28,971 nt of DNA from Deltaproteobacteria bacterium (GTDB taxonomy: Bacteria; Campylobacterota_A; Desulfurellia; JAGGSF01): contig JAGGSF010000093.1 of NCBI GenBank assembly GCA_021159235.1, positions 1-28,971 of the forward strand, read 5' to 3'. The translations under genes and the position numbers were made by a program. Numbering within the stretch: the first letter of the stretch is position 1; every line of letters begins with the position of its first letter. Positions 1 through 7,056 of the stretch are shown piece by piece. The notes below the pieces were generated by a model. The model was not told where the DNA came from. It ran no database searches and saw nothing but the letters and a program-made list of their open reading frames with translations.

Positions 1-40
1 GCTAGAATTCGGGGATTTTGTCCAGTAGGGAAGTTCCAGG

Positions 41-61
41 AAAAAGTGCACAGTTAGGCAC
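41..61 (-). terminator. weak possible terminator after tRNA-Asn
   Basis: Reading the minus strand past the tRNA 3' end, GTGC (61-58) can pair with GCAC (49-46) across an 8-base loop. A run of five T follows (45-41). A four-base-pair stem is weak, so this is only a candidate. Nothing else is recognisable in positions 1-65. Confidence 0.25.
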
Positions 62-65
62 GGTA

Positions 66-141
66 TGGCTCCCCGGGCAGGACTCGAACCTGCAACCTAG
101 TGGTTAACAGCCACCCGCTCTGCCAGTTGAGCTACCGAGGA
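66..141 (-). tRNA. tRNA-Asn (GUU)
   Basis: The minus strand folds as a complete 76-base tRNA. The acceptor arm TCCTCGG pairs with CCGGGGA with one U-G pair. The D arm contains AGCTCAACTGG. The anticodon loop CTGTTAA carries GTT, which reads asparagine codons. The T arm is GCAGG-TTCGAGT-CCTGC. The discriminator base is G and the 3' CCA is encoded (complement of 66-68). It lies downstream of the aconitase gene on the same strand but has its own promoter candidate. Confidence 0.97.
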
Positions 142-155
142 ACAAAATCATAAAG

Positions 156-184
156 TTTATATAGCGTAGGAGGGTGAAAGTCAA
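156..184 (-). promoter_or_regulatory. promoter for tRNA-Asn
   Basis: On the minus strand, TTGACT (184-179) is followed after 17 bases by TATAAA (161-156), a good sigma-70-type match. The predicted start is about 148-150, a few bases before the tRNA 5' end at 141. The -35 box overlaps the foot of the hairpin at 183-211. Confidence 0.6.
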
Positions 185-211
185 GTCCGCAGGACTGAGT
201 CCTGCGGACTT
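183..211. terminator. strong hairpin between aconitase gene and tRNA-Asn
   Basis: There is a perfect 13-base-pair stem (183-195 with 199-211) with a three-base TGA loop. On the plus strand the stem runs straight into a T tract (210-215), the classic intrinsic terminator form. On the minus strand, the direction of the aconitase gene that ends at 217, it is preceded by the A tract and followed only by GACTTTC. It probably ends the aconitase transcript, but its textbook orientation is for plus-strand transcription. Confidence 0.75.
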
Positions 212-216
212 TTTTA

Positions 217-2202
217 TTACTCTGTAATTTCTACTTCTTTAAAGCCTTTTCCTGGATATAGTTTTGCAAATCCCATAACGCCGCCTGCAAGCAGGAGTTT
301 TCTATCCCTATCAGACAACTCATATACGAGAGGAATGTCGATGTTCTTTGTTTCATCTCTCATTGTTATTTCGCCCCTATCTTCAATTAATGCTTTTCTC
401 GCGTCTTTGAGTGTTAGCTTGTCTCCCTGATCAATCTTGTCATAATCATCAGGATTTTTGTATAAAAGGGGCAAAATGCCGAAGTTTATGAGATTTGCCT
501 TATGAATCCTTTCAATAGTCTTGGCTACCACAGCTTTTACTCCTAAGTACATTGGACACAGAGCAGCATGCTCACGGGATGAACCCTGACCGTAGGAATC
601 TCCTGCCACGATGACATTGTATTCACCCCTTTCTTTGACCTCTAATGCTCTTTGAGAGAAGGTTGGATCTAAGGATTCAAATACATACTTAGCATATTCA
701 GGCACGTTTGATCTATATTTTAATCTGGTGCCAGCAGGTGAAATATGGTCGGTGGTAATCTTGTCTCCCACCTTAATTATTGCTTCTCCTTTAACTTCAT
801 CTGGCAGTGGTGATGGTATGGGTGCTTCTTTAATATTTGGACCTCTGTACAGTTCTACTTCACTTCCATCTAATGGTGGTGTGATTACAGAGCTGTCATC
901 AACATGGAAGTATTCTGGCAATTCAAACTGAGGGCATTCAATACCGAATTTTTCTTTCAGGTCTCTGGGGTCTGTTAATACTCCGGTTATAGCTGTAGCG
1001 GCGGCTGTCTCCGGGCTTACCAGATAGATTTTTGCGCTCAGTGTTCCTGACCTGCCATAGAAGTTTCTATTGTTTGTTCTTACACTTATACCATCACTCC
1101 TCGGTGCATAACCTATGCCGATACAAAAACTGCAGGAGGGTTGAACTAATACTGCACCAGCAGCAATGATCTTGGAAAGCCAGCCTTCATCTGCCAGCAT
1201 TCTGAAGACCTGTTTTGAACCTGGAACATATACAAGTTGTACGTTGGGATGGGCATGTCTTCCATCCAGAATCTCTGCTACAGTTCTACCGTCTTTATAA
1301 GAGGAATTTGTGCAGCTTCCTATACAGACTTGATCAACAGCCATGCCTTCAATTTCTCTTACCTTTACTACATTTCCCGGTGAATGAGGTTGAGCGACCA
1401 TGGGTTCCAGTTCATCCAGGTCTATTTCTATTACTTTATCATAGGTTGCATCAGGATCGGGCAAAATTTCCTTCCAATCTACTTCTCTGTGCTGTGCTCT
1501 CAGCCATTTTCTTGTAATATGATCAGAGGGGAATATAGATGTGGTTACACCTAATTCTGCGCCCATGTTGGTAACTGTTGCTCTTTCTGGCACACTTAGC
1601 GTTTCTACGCCGGGGCCGAAGTATTCAGCTGCCCATCCTACATTGCCACGTGTAGTGAGGATTTGTAACACTCTAAGGATTATATCTTTTGCTGAAACAA
1701 ATGGACGAAGTTTACCTACCAGTTTTATGCCTACCACCTTTGGACAGGTAAGGTAAAAAGGCATACCGGCCATAGCTGCAGCTACATCCATTCCTCCTAC
1801 TCCGATAGCTATCTGTCCTATCCCACCACCAGTTGGGGTATGAGAATCTGAACCTATAAGCACTGTTCCTGGTTTTCCGAATCTTTCTATGTGTACCTGA
1901 TGACAGATACCATTTCCAGATCGGGATAAAAGCTCGCCATATTTGGCGGCGAATGTCTGCAGATATTTGTGGTCATCCGGGTCTTCAAAGCCCATCTGGA
2001 CAGTTTTGTGGTCTACATAGCTGATGGCAAGGTCTACTTTTGCTCTATCTGCTCCCATCTGTTCGAATTCCAGGTCTGCCATTGTTCCTGTGGCATCCTG
2101 AGTGAGAGTTTGGTCAACTTTAATGGCTATCGGCTTTCCAGGAGCAAGCTCACCTTCTACAAGGTGCTGCTTTAAAATCTTCTGCACTACATTAAGTCCC
2201 AT
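217..2202 (-). CDS. aconitate hydratase, single-chain
   Basis: Aconitase interconverts citrate and isocitrate through cis-aconitate, using a [4Fe-4S] cluster. The 661-residue protein has the expected cluster ligands: C297 in IGSCTNSSYKDG, and C357 and C360 in SCSFCIGIG. The substrate-binding motif DSHTPTGGGIGQ is near 119-130. The C-terminal swivel domain starts near 477 and contains GDSYGQGSSREHAAL at about 534-548. The domain order is the usual one-chain order, but the length is well below the roughly 890 residues of AcnA. It fits the shorter family (about 640-660) common in anaerobes and reductive-TCA organisms. The start is supported by AAGGAGG a few bases upstream. It stands alone as a minus-strand unit, divergent from pilM. 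Isopropylmalate isomerase is less likely because the large and small domains are fused. Confidence 0.95.
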   Translation of the reverse strand: MGLNVVQKILKQHLVEGELAPGKPIAIKVDQTLTQDATGTMADLEFEQMGADRAKVDLAISYVDHKTVQMGFEDPDDHKYLQTFAAKYGELLSRSGNGICHQVHIERFGKPGTVLIGSDSHTPTGGGIGQIAIGVGGMDVAAAMAGMPFYLTCPKVVGIKLVGKLRPFVSAKDIILRVLQILTTRGNVGWAAEYFGPGVETLSVPERATVTNMGAELGVTTSIFPSDHITRKWLRAQHREVDWKEILPDPDATYDKVIEIDLDELEPMVAQPHSPGNVVKVREIEGMAVDQVCIGSCTNSSYKDGRTVAEILDGRHAHPNVQLVYVPGSKQVFRMLADEGWLSKIIAAGAVLVQPSCSFCIGIGYAPRSDGISVRTNNRNFYGRSGTLSAKIYLVSPETAAATAITGVLTDPRDLKEKFGIECPQFELPEYFHVDDSSVITPPLDGSEVELYRGPNIKEAPIPSPLPDEVKGEAIIKVGDKITTDHISPAGTRLKYRSNVPEYAKYVFESLDPTFSQRALEVKERGEYNVIVAGDSYGQGSSREHAALCPMYLGVKAVVAKTIERIHKANLINFGILPLLYKNPDDYDKIDQGDKLTLKDARKALIEDRGEITMRDETKNIDIPLVYELSDRDRKLLLAGGVMGFAKLYPGKGFKEVEITE

Positions 2203-2231
2203 TTCTCCCTCCTTAGCATATTTTTTCTACT

Positions 2232-2261
2232 TTTATACCACAGTTTTCGCTTAAATGTCAA
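2232..2261 (-). promoter_or_regulatory. promoter for aconitase gene
   Basis: On the minus strand, a perfect TTGACA (2261-2256) is followed after 18 bases by TATAAA (2237-2232). The 5' leader would be about 23-25 bases and contains AAGGAGG before the start codon at 2202. Confidence 0.65.
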
Positions 2262-2275
2262 ATAGCCATGCTTAC

Positions 2276-2303
2276 TTGACAAACCGTATTATTTAGGTTA
2301 AAT
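2276..2303 (+). promoter_or_regulatory. promoter candidate for the pilM operon
   Basis: A perfect TTGACA (2276-2281) is followed after 16 bases by TTAAAT (2298-2303), a moderate -10 match. The predicted start falls at about 2310-2312, which is the pilM ATG itself, so the transcript would have almost no leader. It sits back to back with the aconitase promoter: the two -35 boxes are 14 bases apart. Confidence 0.45.
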
Positions 2304-2311
2304 GAGGTAGT

Positions 2312-3343
2312 ATGGTAGGTGTAGATATTGGCATATGGTCAACAAAAATAGTTGAGTTACGGCGAAAGGGTGGAGTTTATGAGCTGAAGAAGGTTTATAT
2401 GTTTCCTACAGATCGTTCTATTTTCGCGGAAAAAGAAAGGAAAATACAAAAAGAGAGGTGTGTGCATTTCTTAAAATACACTGTGCGTCATTGCAGGTTG
2501 CGCTCTAAGAAGATAACAGCTTCTCTTAACAATGAAAACTGTATTGTCAAATATATCCGGATGCCTCAAGCCCCTGAGGATCAGATGGAAAATCTTTGCT
2601 GGGAAGCAGTAAAAAGTGATGTTCCTTTTAACAGACAGGAGGTAAACATAGATTGCAAGATAGTGGATATAGATGAAGAAAGAAAGGATATGGGTGTTGT
2701 CATTGCAGTAGCGAAGAGAGATCTGATTGAAAATCTTATGGATGCATTCAAGAAAGCGGGGGCAAGATTGGCTATTGTGGATGCGGATGAGCTGGCTTTG
2801 TACAATATATGGGAGGTAAACTACGGTTTGGAAAATGAGAAGAATGTGTTGATCGTAGATATAGGGGCAGAACTTACCAAGATGTTAATTATCATAGATG
2901 CAAGACCGTGTTTTGGTAAGATGTTTTATGGTGGTGGATGTGATGTAACGGATGCAATTCAAAAAGGAATTGGGGTGGAGGAAGCTGAGGCAGAGCGGAT
3001 GAAGATAAAATTGGCAGAGGATGAGCCTGTGGAGAGAAAAGAGGAAGTTTCCAGTGTTTCTCGCGAAAAAGTGGAGGGTTTATTTAGAGAGATGAAGAGT
3101 TCGGTAGATTCCTTCTATCGGGAAAAGGGCGGAAAATTTCCATGGATAGAGAAGGTTTTTTTATGCGGAGGAAGCAGCAGGTTGCCTTTTTTGAAGGATG
3201 TAGTTAGACAGCATTTTGATGTTCCTTCTGTTGAGGAATTTAATCCGTTTGGTATGTTTGTTATAAAGAAAGGTTTTTCGGAGTATATAGAAAAGAGGGT
3301 GACAAGTTTTGCTATTGCTGCCGGGCTGGCTCTAAGACAATGA
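2312..3343 (+). CDS. pilM: PilM, actin-like ATPase of the type IV pilus
   Basis: PilM is a cytoplasmic actin-fold protein that binds the N-terminal tail of PilN and links the inner-membrane PilN-PilO platform to the pilus motor. The 343-residue protein shows the nucleotide-binding loops in order: VDIGIWSTKIVEL at 4-16, VDIGAELTK at 182-190 and CGGSS at 285-289. Length is normal for the family. No membrane segment is seen. It is the first gene of a five-gene run ordered M-N-O-P-Q, which confirms the identity. Only GAGGT, three bases from the ATG, resembles a ribosome site. It overlaps pilN by ATGA. Confidence 0.95.
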   Translation: MVGVDIGIWSTKIVELRRKGGVYELKKVYMFPTDRSIFAEKERKIQKERCVHFLKYTVRHCRLRSKKITASLNNENCIVKYIRMPQAPEDQMENLCWEAVKSDVPFNRQEVNIDCKIVDIDEERKDMGVVIAVAKRDLIENLMDAFKKAGARLAIVDADELALYNIWEVNYGLENEKNVLIVDIGAELTKMLIIIDARPCFGKMFYGGGCDVTDAIQKGIGVEEAEAERMKIKLAEDEPVERKEEVSSVSREKVEGLFREMKSSVDSFYREKGGKFPWIEKVFLCGGSSRLPFLKDVVRQHFDVPSVEEFNPFGMFVIKKGFSEYIEKRVTSFAIAAGLALRQ

Positions 3344-3846
3344 TTGAGATTAACTTAATAAAGAAAAGAAAAGTAAAAAGAAAGGTGGAGTGGCCTTTAA
3401 TTATCATTATTTGTGAAATTGTTTTCATTGCTGCAGTTGGTGGATGGCAGTATTCCAGGATTGTGAGTTTAACAAAAGAGAAGAAGAGTTTAAGTTATGT
3501 AGAGGCTAAACTGACGGATTTGAGGAAGGATTTATCAACACTTAAAAAAAAGATAGATGTAGTAAAGAATTTGAGCAGGAATAGGGGCAGAATGATTTAT
3601 GTGCTCAGGTCTGCTGTAGATGATCTGCCTTATGGTGCGTGGTTAACAAATTTTTGCCTGAAGGGAAACAATGTTTCTATTAACGGAAGGGCTAAGGGAG
3701 CGGAAACTGTAGCTCGTTATGTGAGGAACCTGTCCGTAGATGGAAAGTTTTCCAATGTTTCTTTTAAGGATTATGGTATCAGAAGAAACGATAGCTACGA
3801 GTTAGAGGCGGTATATGATTTTTCTGTAGGTTGCAATGTTAGATAA
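3340..3846 (+). CDS. pilN: PilN, type IV pilus inner-membrane assembly protein
   Basis: PilN is a bitopic inner-membrane protein that pairs with PilO in the periplasm and binds PilM through its short cytoplasmic tail. Of 168 residues, the first few, MIEINLIKKRK, match the conserved PilM-binding INLL-type tail. A basic stretch follows, then one membrane segment at about 20-38 (WPLIIIICEIVFIAAVGG). After that come a coiled coil (about 45-75) and a small folded domain. Sequence identity is low, as usual for PilN, so the call rests on tail, topology and gene order. The start overlaps the pilM stop (ATGA) and the end overlaps the pilO start by 11 bases. Confidence 0.9.
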   Translation: MIEINLIKKRKVKRKVEWPLIIIICEIVFIAAVGGWQYSRIVSLTKEKKSLSYVEAKLTDLRKDLSTLKKKIDVVKNLSRNRGRMIYVLRSAVDDLPYGAWLTNFCLKGNNVSINGRAKGAETVARYVRNLSVDGKFSNVSFKDYGIRRNDSYELEAVYDFSVGCNVR

Positions 3847-4357
3847 AAAGATTGTTGGAATTATAGTGATTGTTGTGGTTTTTGTTTTGTGGTATTTTCT
3901 GCTTTTTACACATTTTAACGGACGGATACATAAACTGTCTCAGGATGTGGAGAGATTAAAGAGAATAAAGAACAGCGATATTCCGCAGTTGCAGAGTAAG
4001 ATCAGGCGTGAGAAACGACTGCTAAACAGTTATGCCTCTATTTTACCCCTAAAGAATGAGGTACCTGCTCTTCTTACCAATATCTGCCTGGTGGTAAAAA
4101 ATTGTGATGTTAATCTTTTTTCTTTCAATCCGCAAAAAGAGGAAGATAAAGACATGTATGTGAGTGTGCCGGTAAGACTGAGAACAAGGTCTACTTTTGA
4201 TAATCTATCCTGTGTATTTTCTAATTTTCTGAATATGAGAAAGATAGTGGATGTAAAAGATTTTTCTCTAACCAATCCAGAATTGCAGGAAGATGGGACT
4301 GTCCTTATTGATGGGGATTTTATATTGATGACCTATTATCTTAAAGAAGGGAGATGA
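3836..4357 (+). CDS. pilO: PilO, type IV pilus inner-membrane assembly protein
   Basis: PilO forms heterodimers with PilN in the periplasm and contacts PilP. The 173-residue protein has a short cytoplasmic start, one membrane segment (about 5-25, IVGIIVIVVVFVLWYFLLF), a coiled coil (about 30-65) and a C-terminal ferredoxin-like domain. Little primary-sequence identity is expected in this family. The assignment comes from topology and from its place between PilN and PilP. The gene starts inside the end of pilN and ends with an ATGA overlap with pilP, so translation is probably coupled. Confidence 0.88.
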   Translation: MLDKKIVGIIVIVVVFVLWYFLLFTHFNGRIHKLSQDVERLKRIKNSDIPQLQSKIRREKRLLNSYASILPLKNEVPALLTNICLVVKNCDVNLFSFNPQKEEDKDMYVSVPVRLRTRSTFDNLSCVFSNFLNMRKIVDVKDFSLTNPELQEDGTVLIDGDFILMTYYLKEGR

Positions 4358-4704
4358 AGAGGTTATTTTTGCTGTTATGTATCCTGTGTTTTTTGGGAAT
4401 GTTTTCGTCTGAGGCGGTGGGTATTCGTGATCCCTTTCTTGATCCCATAAAATACAGGGAATTGATGGAAAAAAGAGGAAAGGTAAAAGAGGGAGTAGTG
4501 ATTTCTCCTTCAAAATTATCTGTAAAGATGATTGTGTGGGGTAGGCTGGGAAGATATGCTTTGCTTTTGAGGTCTGATGGTACAGCACGAACGGTTAAGG
4601 AAGGCAGTAGAATATGGGGTTTTAAGGTAAAGAAGATTGAAAGGGATCAGGTGCAGCTTATAAAGGAAAATAAATTGTATATTTTGCCACTGTTTGAGAA
4701 ATAG
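4354..4704 (+). CDS. pilP: PilP-like type IV pilus periplasmic protein
   Basis: PilP bridges the PilN-PilO platform to the secretin PilQ. This 116-residue protein has an N-terminal signal sequence (about 1-22), then RDPF at 25-28, a hallmark of PilP just after the leader. A compact beta domain follows (about 55-114, from SVKMIVWGRLG to the end). It is short compared with the roughly 170-180 residues of well-studied PilP, with almost no linker between RDPF and the beta domain. A lipoprotein cysteine is not clear: C9 and C12 lie inside the hydrophobic core. Position between pilO and pilQ supports the call. Confidence 0.82.
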   Translation: MKRLFLLLCILCFLGMFSSEAVGIRDPFLDPIKYRELMEKRGKVKEGVVISPSKLSVKMIVWGRLGRYALLLRSDGTARTVKEGSRIWGFKVKKIERDQVQLIKENKLYILPLFEK

Positions 4705-4713
4705 AGGTGTGTA

Positions 4714-6093
4714 ATGCGTAATTTTTTAATAATTCTGTTGTGTTTTGTAAGTTTGACGGTTTATACAGAAGGTGTGAAGGCTGCAGGCAGGTTTCCTGAA
4801 AAGGCTCGCATCTCATTTGATGTGAGAAATGCAGATATTAAAGATGTTTTATCGGTGCTCGCTCGTGTAAGCGGATTAAATATTATCACCAGTGATGAGG
4901 TTAAAGGAACATTGACCATGCATCTGGAAGATGTTCCGTGGAATCGGGCACTGGAACTTATATTGATGCAGAAAGGATTAACCTGTGAGAGGATAGGTAA
5001 TGTGCTGAGAATAACCACCTCCCAGAGATACATTTCTGAGAAAAGGGCAAAACGCAAGGCAGTGGAAGAGGAGAAAGAAACAGAGAGGCAGAAGAGGTCA
5101 GTTACTGCTGTTATAAAGCTAAATTATGTAAAGGCAGATTATGCACGGAAGATTGCAACCAGGCTGGCTTATGGCAAAGGGGTAAAACCGGGCTTGATTG
5201 TAGCGGATAAAATGAACAACAGTATCATTATTCATGATATAAGAGAGAATATTATCAAAATTAAGAGGATAGTGAAGGATATCGATGTGCAGAGAAAACA
5301 GGTAGAGATAAACGCTCGCGTAGTGCAGGTGTCAAAGCCATTTGAGAGACAACTGGGTATAAGCTGGGGAGGAAATTACCTTTCACCCTCTGGCAAGCAT
5401 ACCTATATAGGCATAGGGGGTTCAACTTCACTGATAGGTTATGTAAATCCAGGTTCAGGGGGACTTGCACAGATATCTGATACTCCCGCCCTTCAAACAT
5501 CAAATTACATTGTAAATCTACCCAGCAGTGCTGCCACAGGGGGCACACTCGGTTTGGCTTTGGGTAATGTAAGGGCAAATTACAATCTTGATTTGAAATT
5601 AGAAGCAGCACAAACGCAAGGTTACTCGAAGATTATCTCTGCTCCCCGGGTGATTACATTGGACAATGAAAAGGCAAATATAGAAAGTGGTCTGGAAATT
5701 CCGTATCAGGAAAAAACAGGTGAAGGGAACACCTCTGTGACATTCAAAAAGGCAACATTGAGATTGGAGGTTACTCCTCATATTACCCACAACAACAAGA
5801 TTGTGATGGAAATAAAGGTGAGTAAGGACTCTCCAGATTGGGCTAATGTAATTGCTGGAACGGGAGAACCCCCCATAAAGAAAAATGAGGTAACCTCCAA
5901 GGTGATAGTGGATAATGGTCAAACTGTTGTTATCGGTGGCTTAATAGAGGAGACAAGGTCAAAAACTACCACCGGCGTTCCAGGACTTATGACTATTCCT
6001 CTTCTTGGATGGTTATTCAAATCAGAGCACCTGCAAAATCCACATGATGAACTCCTGGTATTTGTAACGCCAAAGATAATTCCTGTTCGTTAA
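4714..6093 (+). CDS. pilQ: PilQ, type IV pilus outer-membrane secretin
   Basis: Secretins form the ring through which the pilus crosses the outer membrane. The 459-residue protein has a signal peptide (1-25), a secretin/TonB short N-terminal domain (about 33-100), a charged linker (105-128), an N1 domain (about 130-192) and the secretin core (about 193-459). The core includes the C-terminal signature GVPGLMTIPLLGWLF and ends in VFVTPKIIPVR. Many PilQ proteins are 600-750 residues with AMIN domains that bind peptidoglycan. None are seen here, so this is a minimal secretin. It is separated from pilP by nine bases. Its presence implies an outer membrane. Confidence 0.94.
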   Translation: MRNFLIILLCFVSLTVYTEGVKAAGRFPEKARISFDVRNADIKDVLSVLARVSGLNIITSDEVKGTLTMHLEDVPWNRALELILMQKGLTCERIGNVLRITTSQRYISEKRAKRKAVEEEKETERQKRSVTAVIKLNYVKADYARKIATRLAYGKGVKPGLIVADKMNNSIIIHDIRENIIKIKRIVKDIDVQRKQVEINARVVQVSKPFERQLGISWGGNYLSPSGKHTYIGIGGSTSLIGYVNPGSGGLAQISDTPALQTSNYIVNLPSSAATGGTLGLALGNVRANYNLDLKLEAAQTQGYSKIISAPRVITLDNEKANIESGLEIPYQEKTGEGNTSVTFKKATLRLEVTPHITHNNKIVMEIKVSKDSPDWANVIAGTGEPPIKKNEVTSKVIVDNGQTVVIGGLIEETRSKTTTGVPGLMTIPLLGWLFKSEHLQNPHDELLVFVTPKIIPVR

Positions 6094-6095
6094 AG

Positions 6096-6530
6096 TTGAT
6101 TGTAAATAGAAGAGCATACCACGATTATGAGATACTGGAGACCTTTGAGGCGGGTATTGTGCTTAGAGGGGCAGAGGTGAAATCGCTGAGGGAGGGAATG
6201 GCAAATCTAAAGGGCAGTTATGCTGAGATTAGAGAGGAAGAGGTATGGCTTCTGAATTTTCACATAAGTCCTTATCCTCAAGCAGGAGTATTTAATCCGG
6301 ATCCGGATAGAGATAAGAAGCTGCTTCTTCATAAACAGCAGATAAGAAAACTTACAGGCAAAGTAAAGGAAAGGGGTTTGACCTTAATTCCTCTTAAGGT
6401 GTATTTTAAAAATGGCAAGGCAAAGGTTGAAATTGCTTTAGCTAAGGGAAGAAAATTGTATGATAAGAGAAGGGTTTTAAAGGAAAAAGAGTTAAGGAGG
6501 GAAAAGGAAAGAGCTCTTAAGGAATATTAG
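6096..6530 (+). CDS. smpB: SmpB, tmRNA-binding protein
   Basis: SmpB binds the tRNA-like part of tmRNA and places it in the A site of stalled ribosomes. The 144-residue protein starts with NRRAYHDYEILETFEAGIVL, then GAEVKSLREG, which are family hallmarks. It has the central OB-fold with LLNFHISPY and a basic C-terminal tail (KELRREKERALKEY). The start is TTG at 6096, two bases after the pilQ stop. No good ribosome site precedes it, and no ATG or GTG fits upstream in frame, so translation probably depends on coupling to pilQ. The ssrA gene follows 67 bases later. Confidence 0.95.
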   Translation: MIVNRRAYHDYEILETFEAGIVLRGAEVKSLREGMANLKGSYAEIREEEVWLLNFHISPYPQAGVFNPDPDRDKKLLLHKQQIRKLTGKVKERGLTLIPLKVYFKNGKAKVEIALAKGRKLYDKRRVLKEKELRREKERALKEY

Positions 6531-6562
6531 GGATCTGTCTTTGGTGGTTGCCTTGATTTTTC

Positions 6563-6591
6563 TGTAAAGTTATTTATCTTTATTTTACAAT
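6563..6591 (+). promoter_or_regulatory. promoter for ssrA
   Basis: TACAAT at 6586-6591 ends six bases before the mature tmRNA 5' end at 6598, the right distance for a -10 box. The matching -35 position, TGTAAA (6563-6568) with a 17-base spacer, is weak. Transcription may also come from upstream, with 5' processing. Confidence 0.5.
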
Positions 6592-6597
6592 TTTTGA

Positions 6598-6954
6598 GGG
6601 GGCGATTTGGGTTCGACAGGGATGAGAGTAGTGCTTAAAGTGCATGCCGAGTTTCTGCTAGCTCGTAAAAATAGCAGAGAAAAAGTAAACGCAGACAATA
6701 GTTACGCATTGGCTGCTTAGATAAGCAGCGATCCTTCTACGGCTCTTCTTACCCGGAGCTGCAGAAGGATTAAACCCGAGGGTAAGAGGGTGTAGTTTTC
6801 CTCGGAACTACACCTTAAACTAAGAGGAAGAGGGCTTAGTCGCTTGCTATCTTCAGAGATTAAGTCCTCTTAAAATTGAAGAAGATAGCTAAGCATGTAG
6901 AACTTTGGCACGAAACATCTCTGGACGCGGGTTCGATTCCCGCCGCCTCCACCA
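6598..6954 (+). ncRNA. ssrA: tmRNA
   Basis: This 357-base RNA has the classic tmRNA ends. The 5' end GGGGGCG pairs with CGCCTCC at 6944-6950, followed by encoded ACCA. The start reads GATTTGGGTTCGACAGGG and the end contains the T arm GCGGGTTCGATTCCCGC. The tag frame runs 6691-6720 and encodes A-D-N-S-Y-A-L-A-A then TAG. With the alanine carried by tmRNA itself, the added tag would be AADNSYALAA. The ALAA end is the standard degradation signal. The region after the tag holds several G/C-rich inverted repeats consistent with the pseudoknots. Confidence 0.98.
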
Positions 6955-6971
6955 TTTATGCGTACTTCTAT

Positions 6972-7018
6972 CCTGTCATTACTGTGGTATTTTTAAATAG
7001 TAATCACACAGAAACAGG
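6972..7018 (+). repeat. nested inverted repeat between ssrA and the POR operon
   Basis: ATTACT (6978-6983) pairs with AGTAAT (6999-7004), and outside it CCTGT (6972-6976) pairs with ACAGG (7014-7018), with an unequal spacer on the right arm. It could be an operator, an RNA hairpin after tmRNA, or chance. No T-rich tail follows, so it does not look like an intrinsic terminator. The rest of 6955-7056 shows only the -10 candidate. Confidence 0.3.
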
Positions 7019-7043
7019 TTAAGGATTGATTTTTTGATATTTT

Positions 7044-7049
7044 TATAGT
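7044..7049 (+). promoter_or_regulatory. -10 box candidate for the POR operon
   Basis: TATAGT ends seven bases before the first possible ATG (7057), so transcription would begin at about 7056-7057. No convincing -35 box lies 16-18 bases upstream. TTGATT at 7026-7031 is too close, at 12 bases. Confidence 0.35.
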
Positions 7050-7056
7050 AAACATA

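Noticed and set aside
6955-7056. Genomic island integrated at ssrA
   Set aside because: The ssrA 3' end is followed by a core metabolic operon. There is no integrase and no repeated ssrA 3' fragment nearby.
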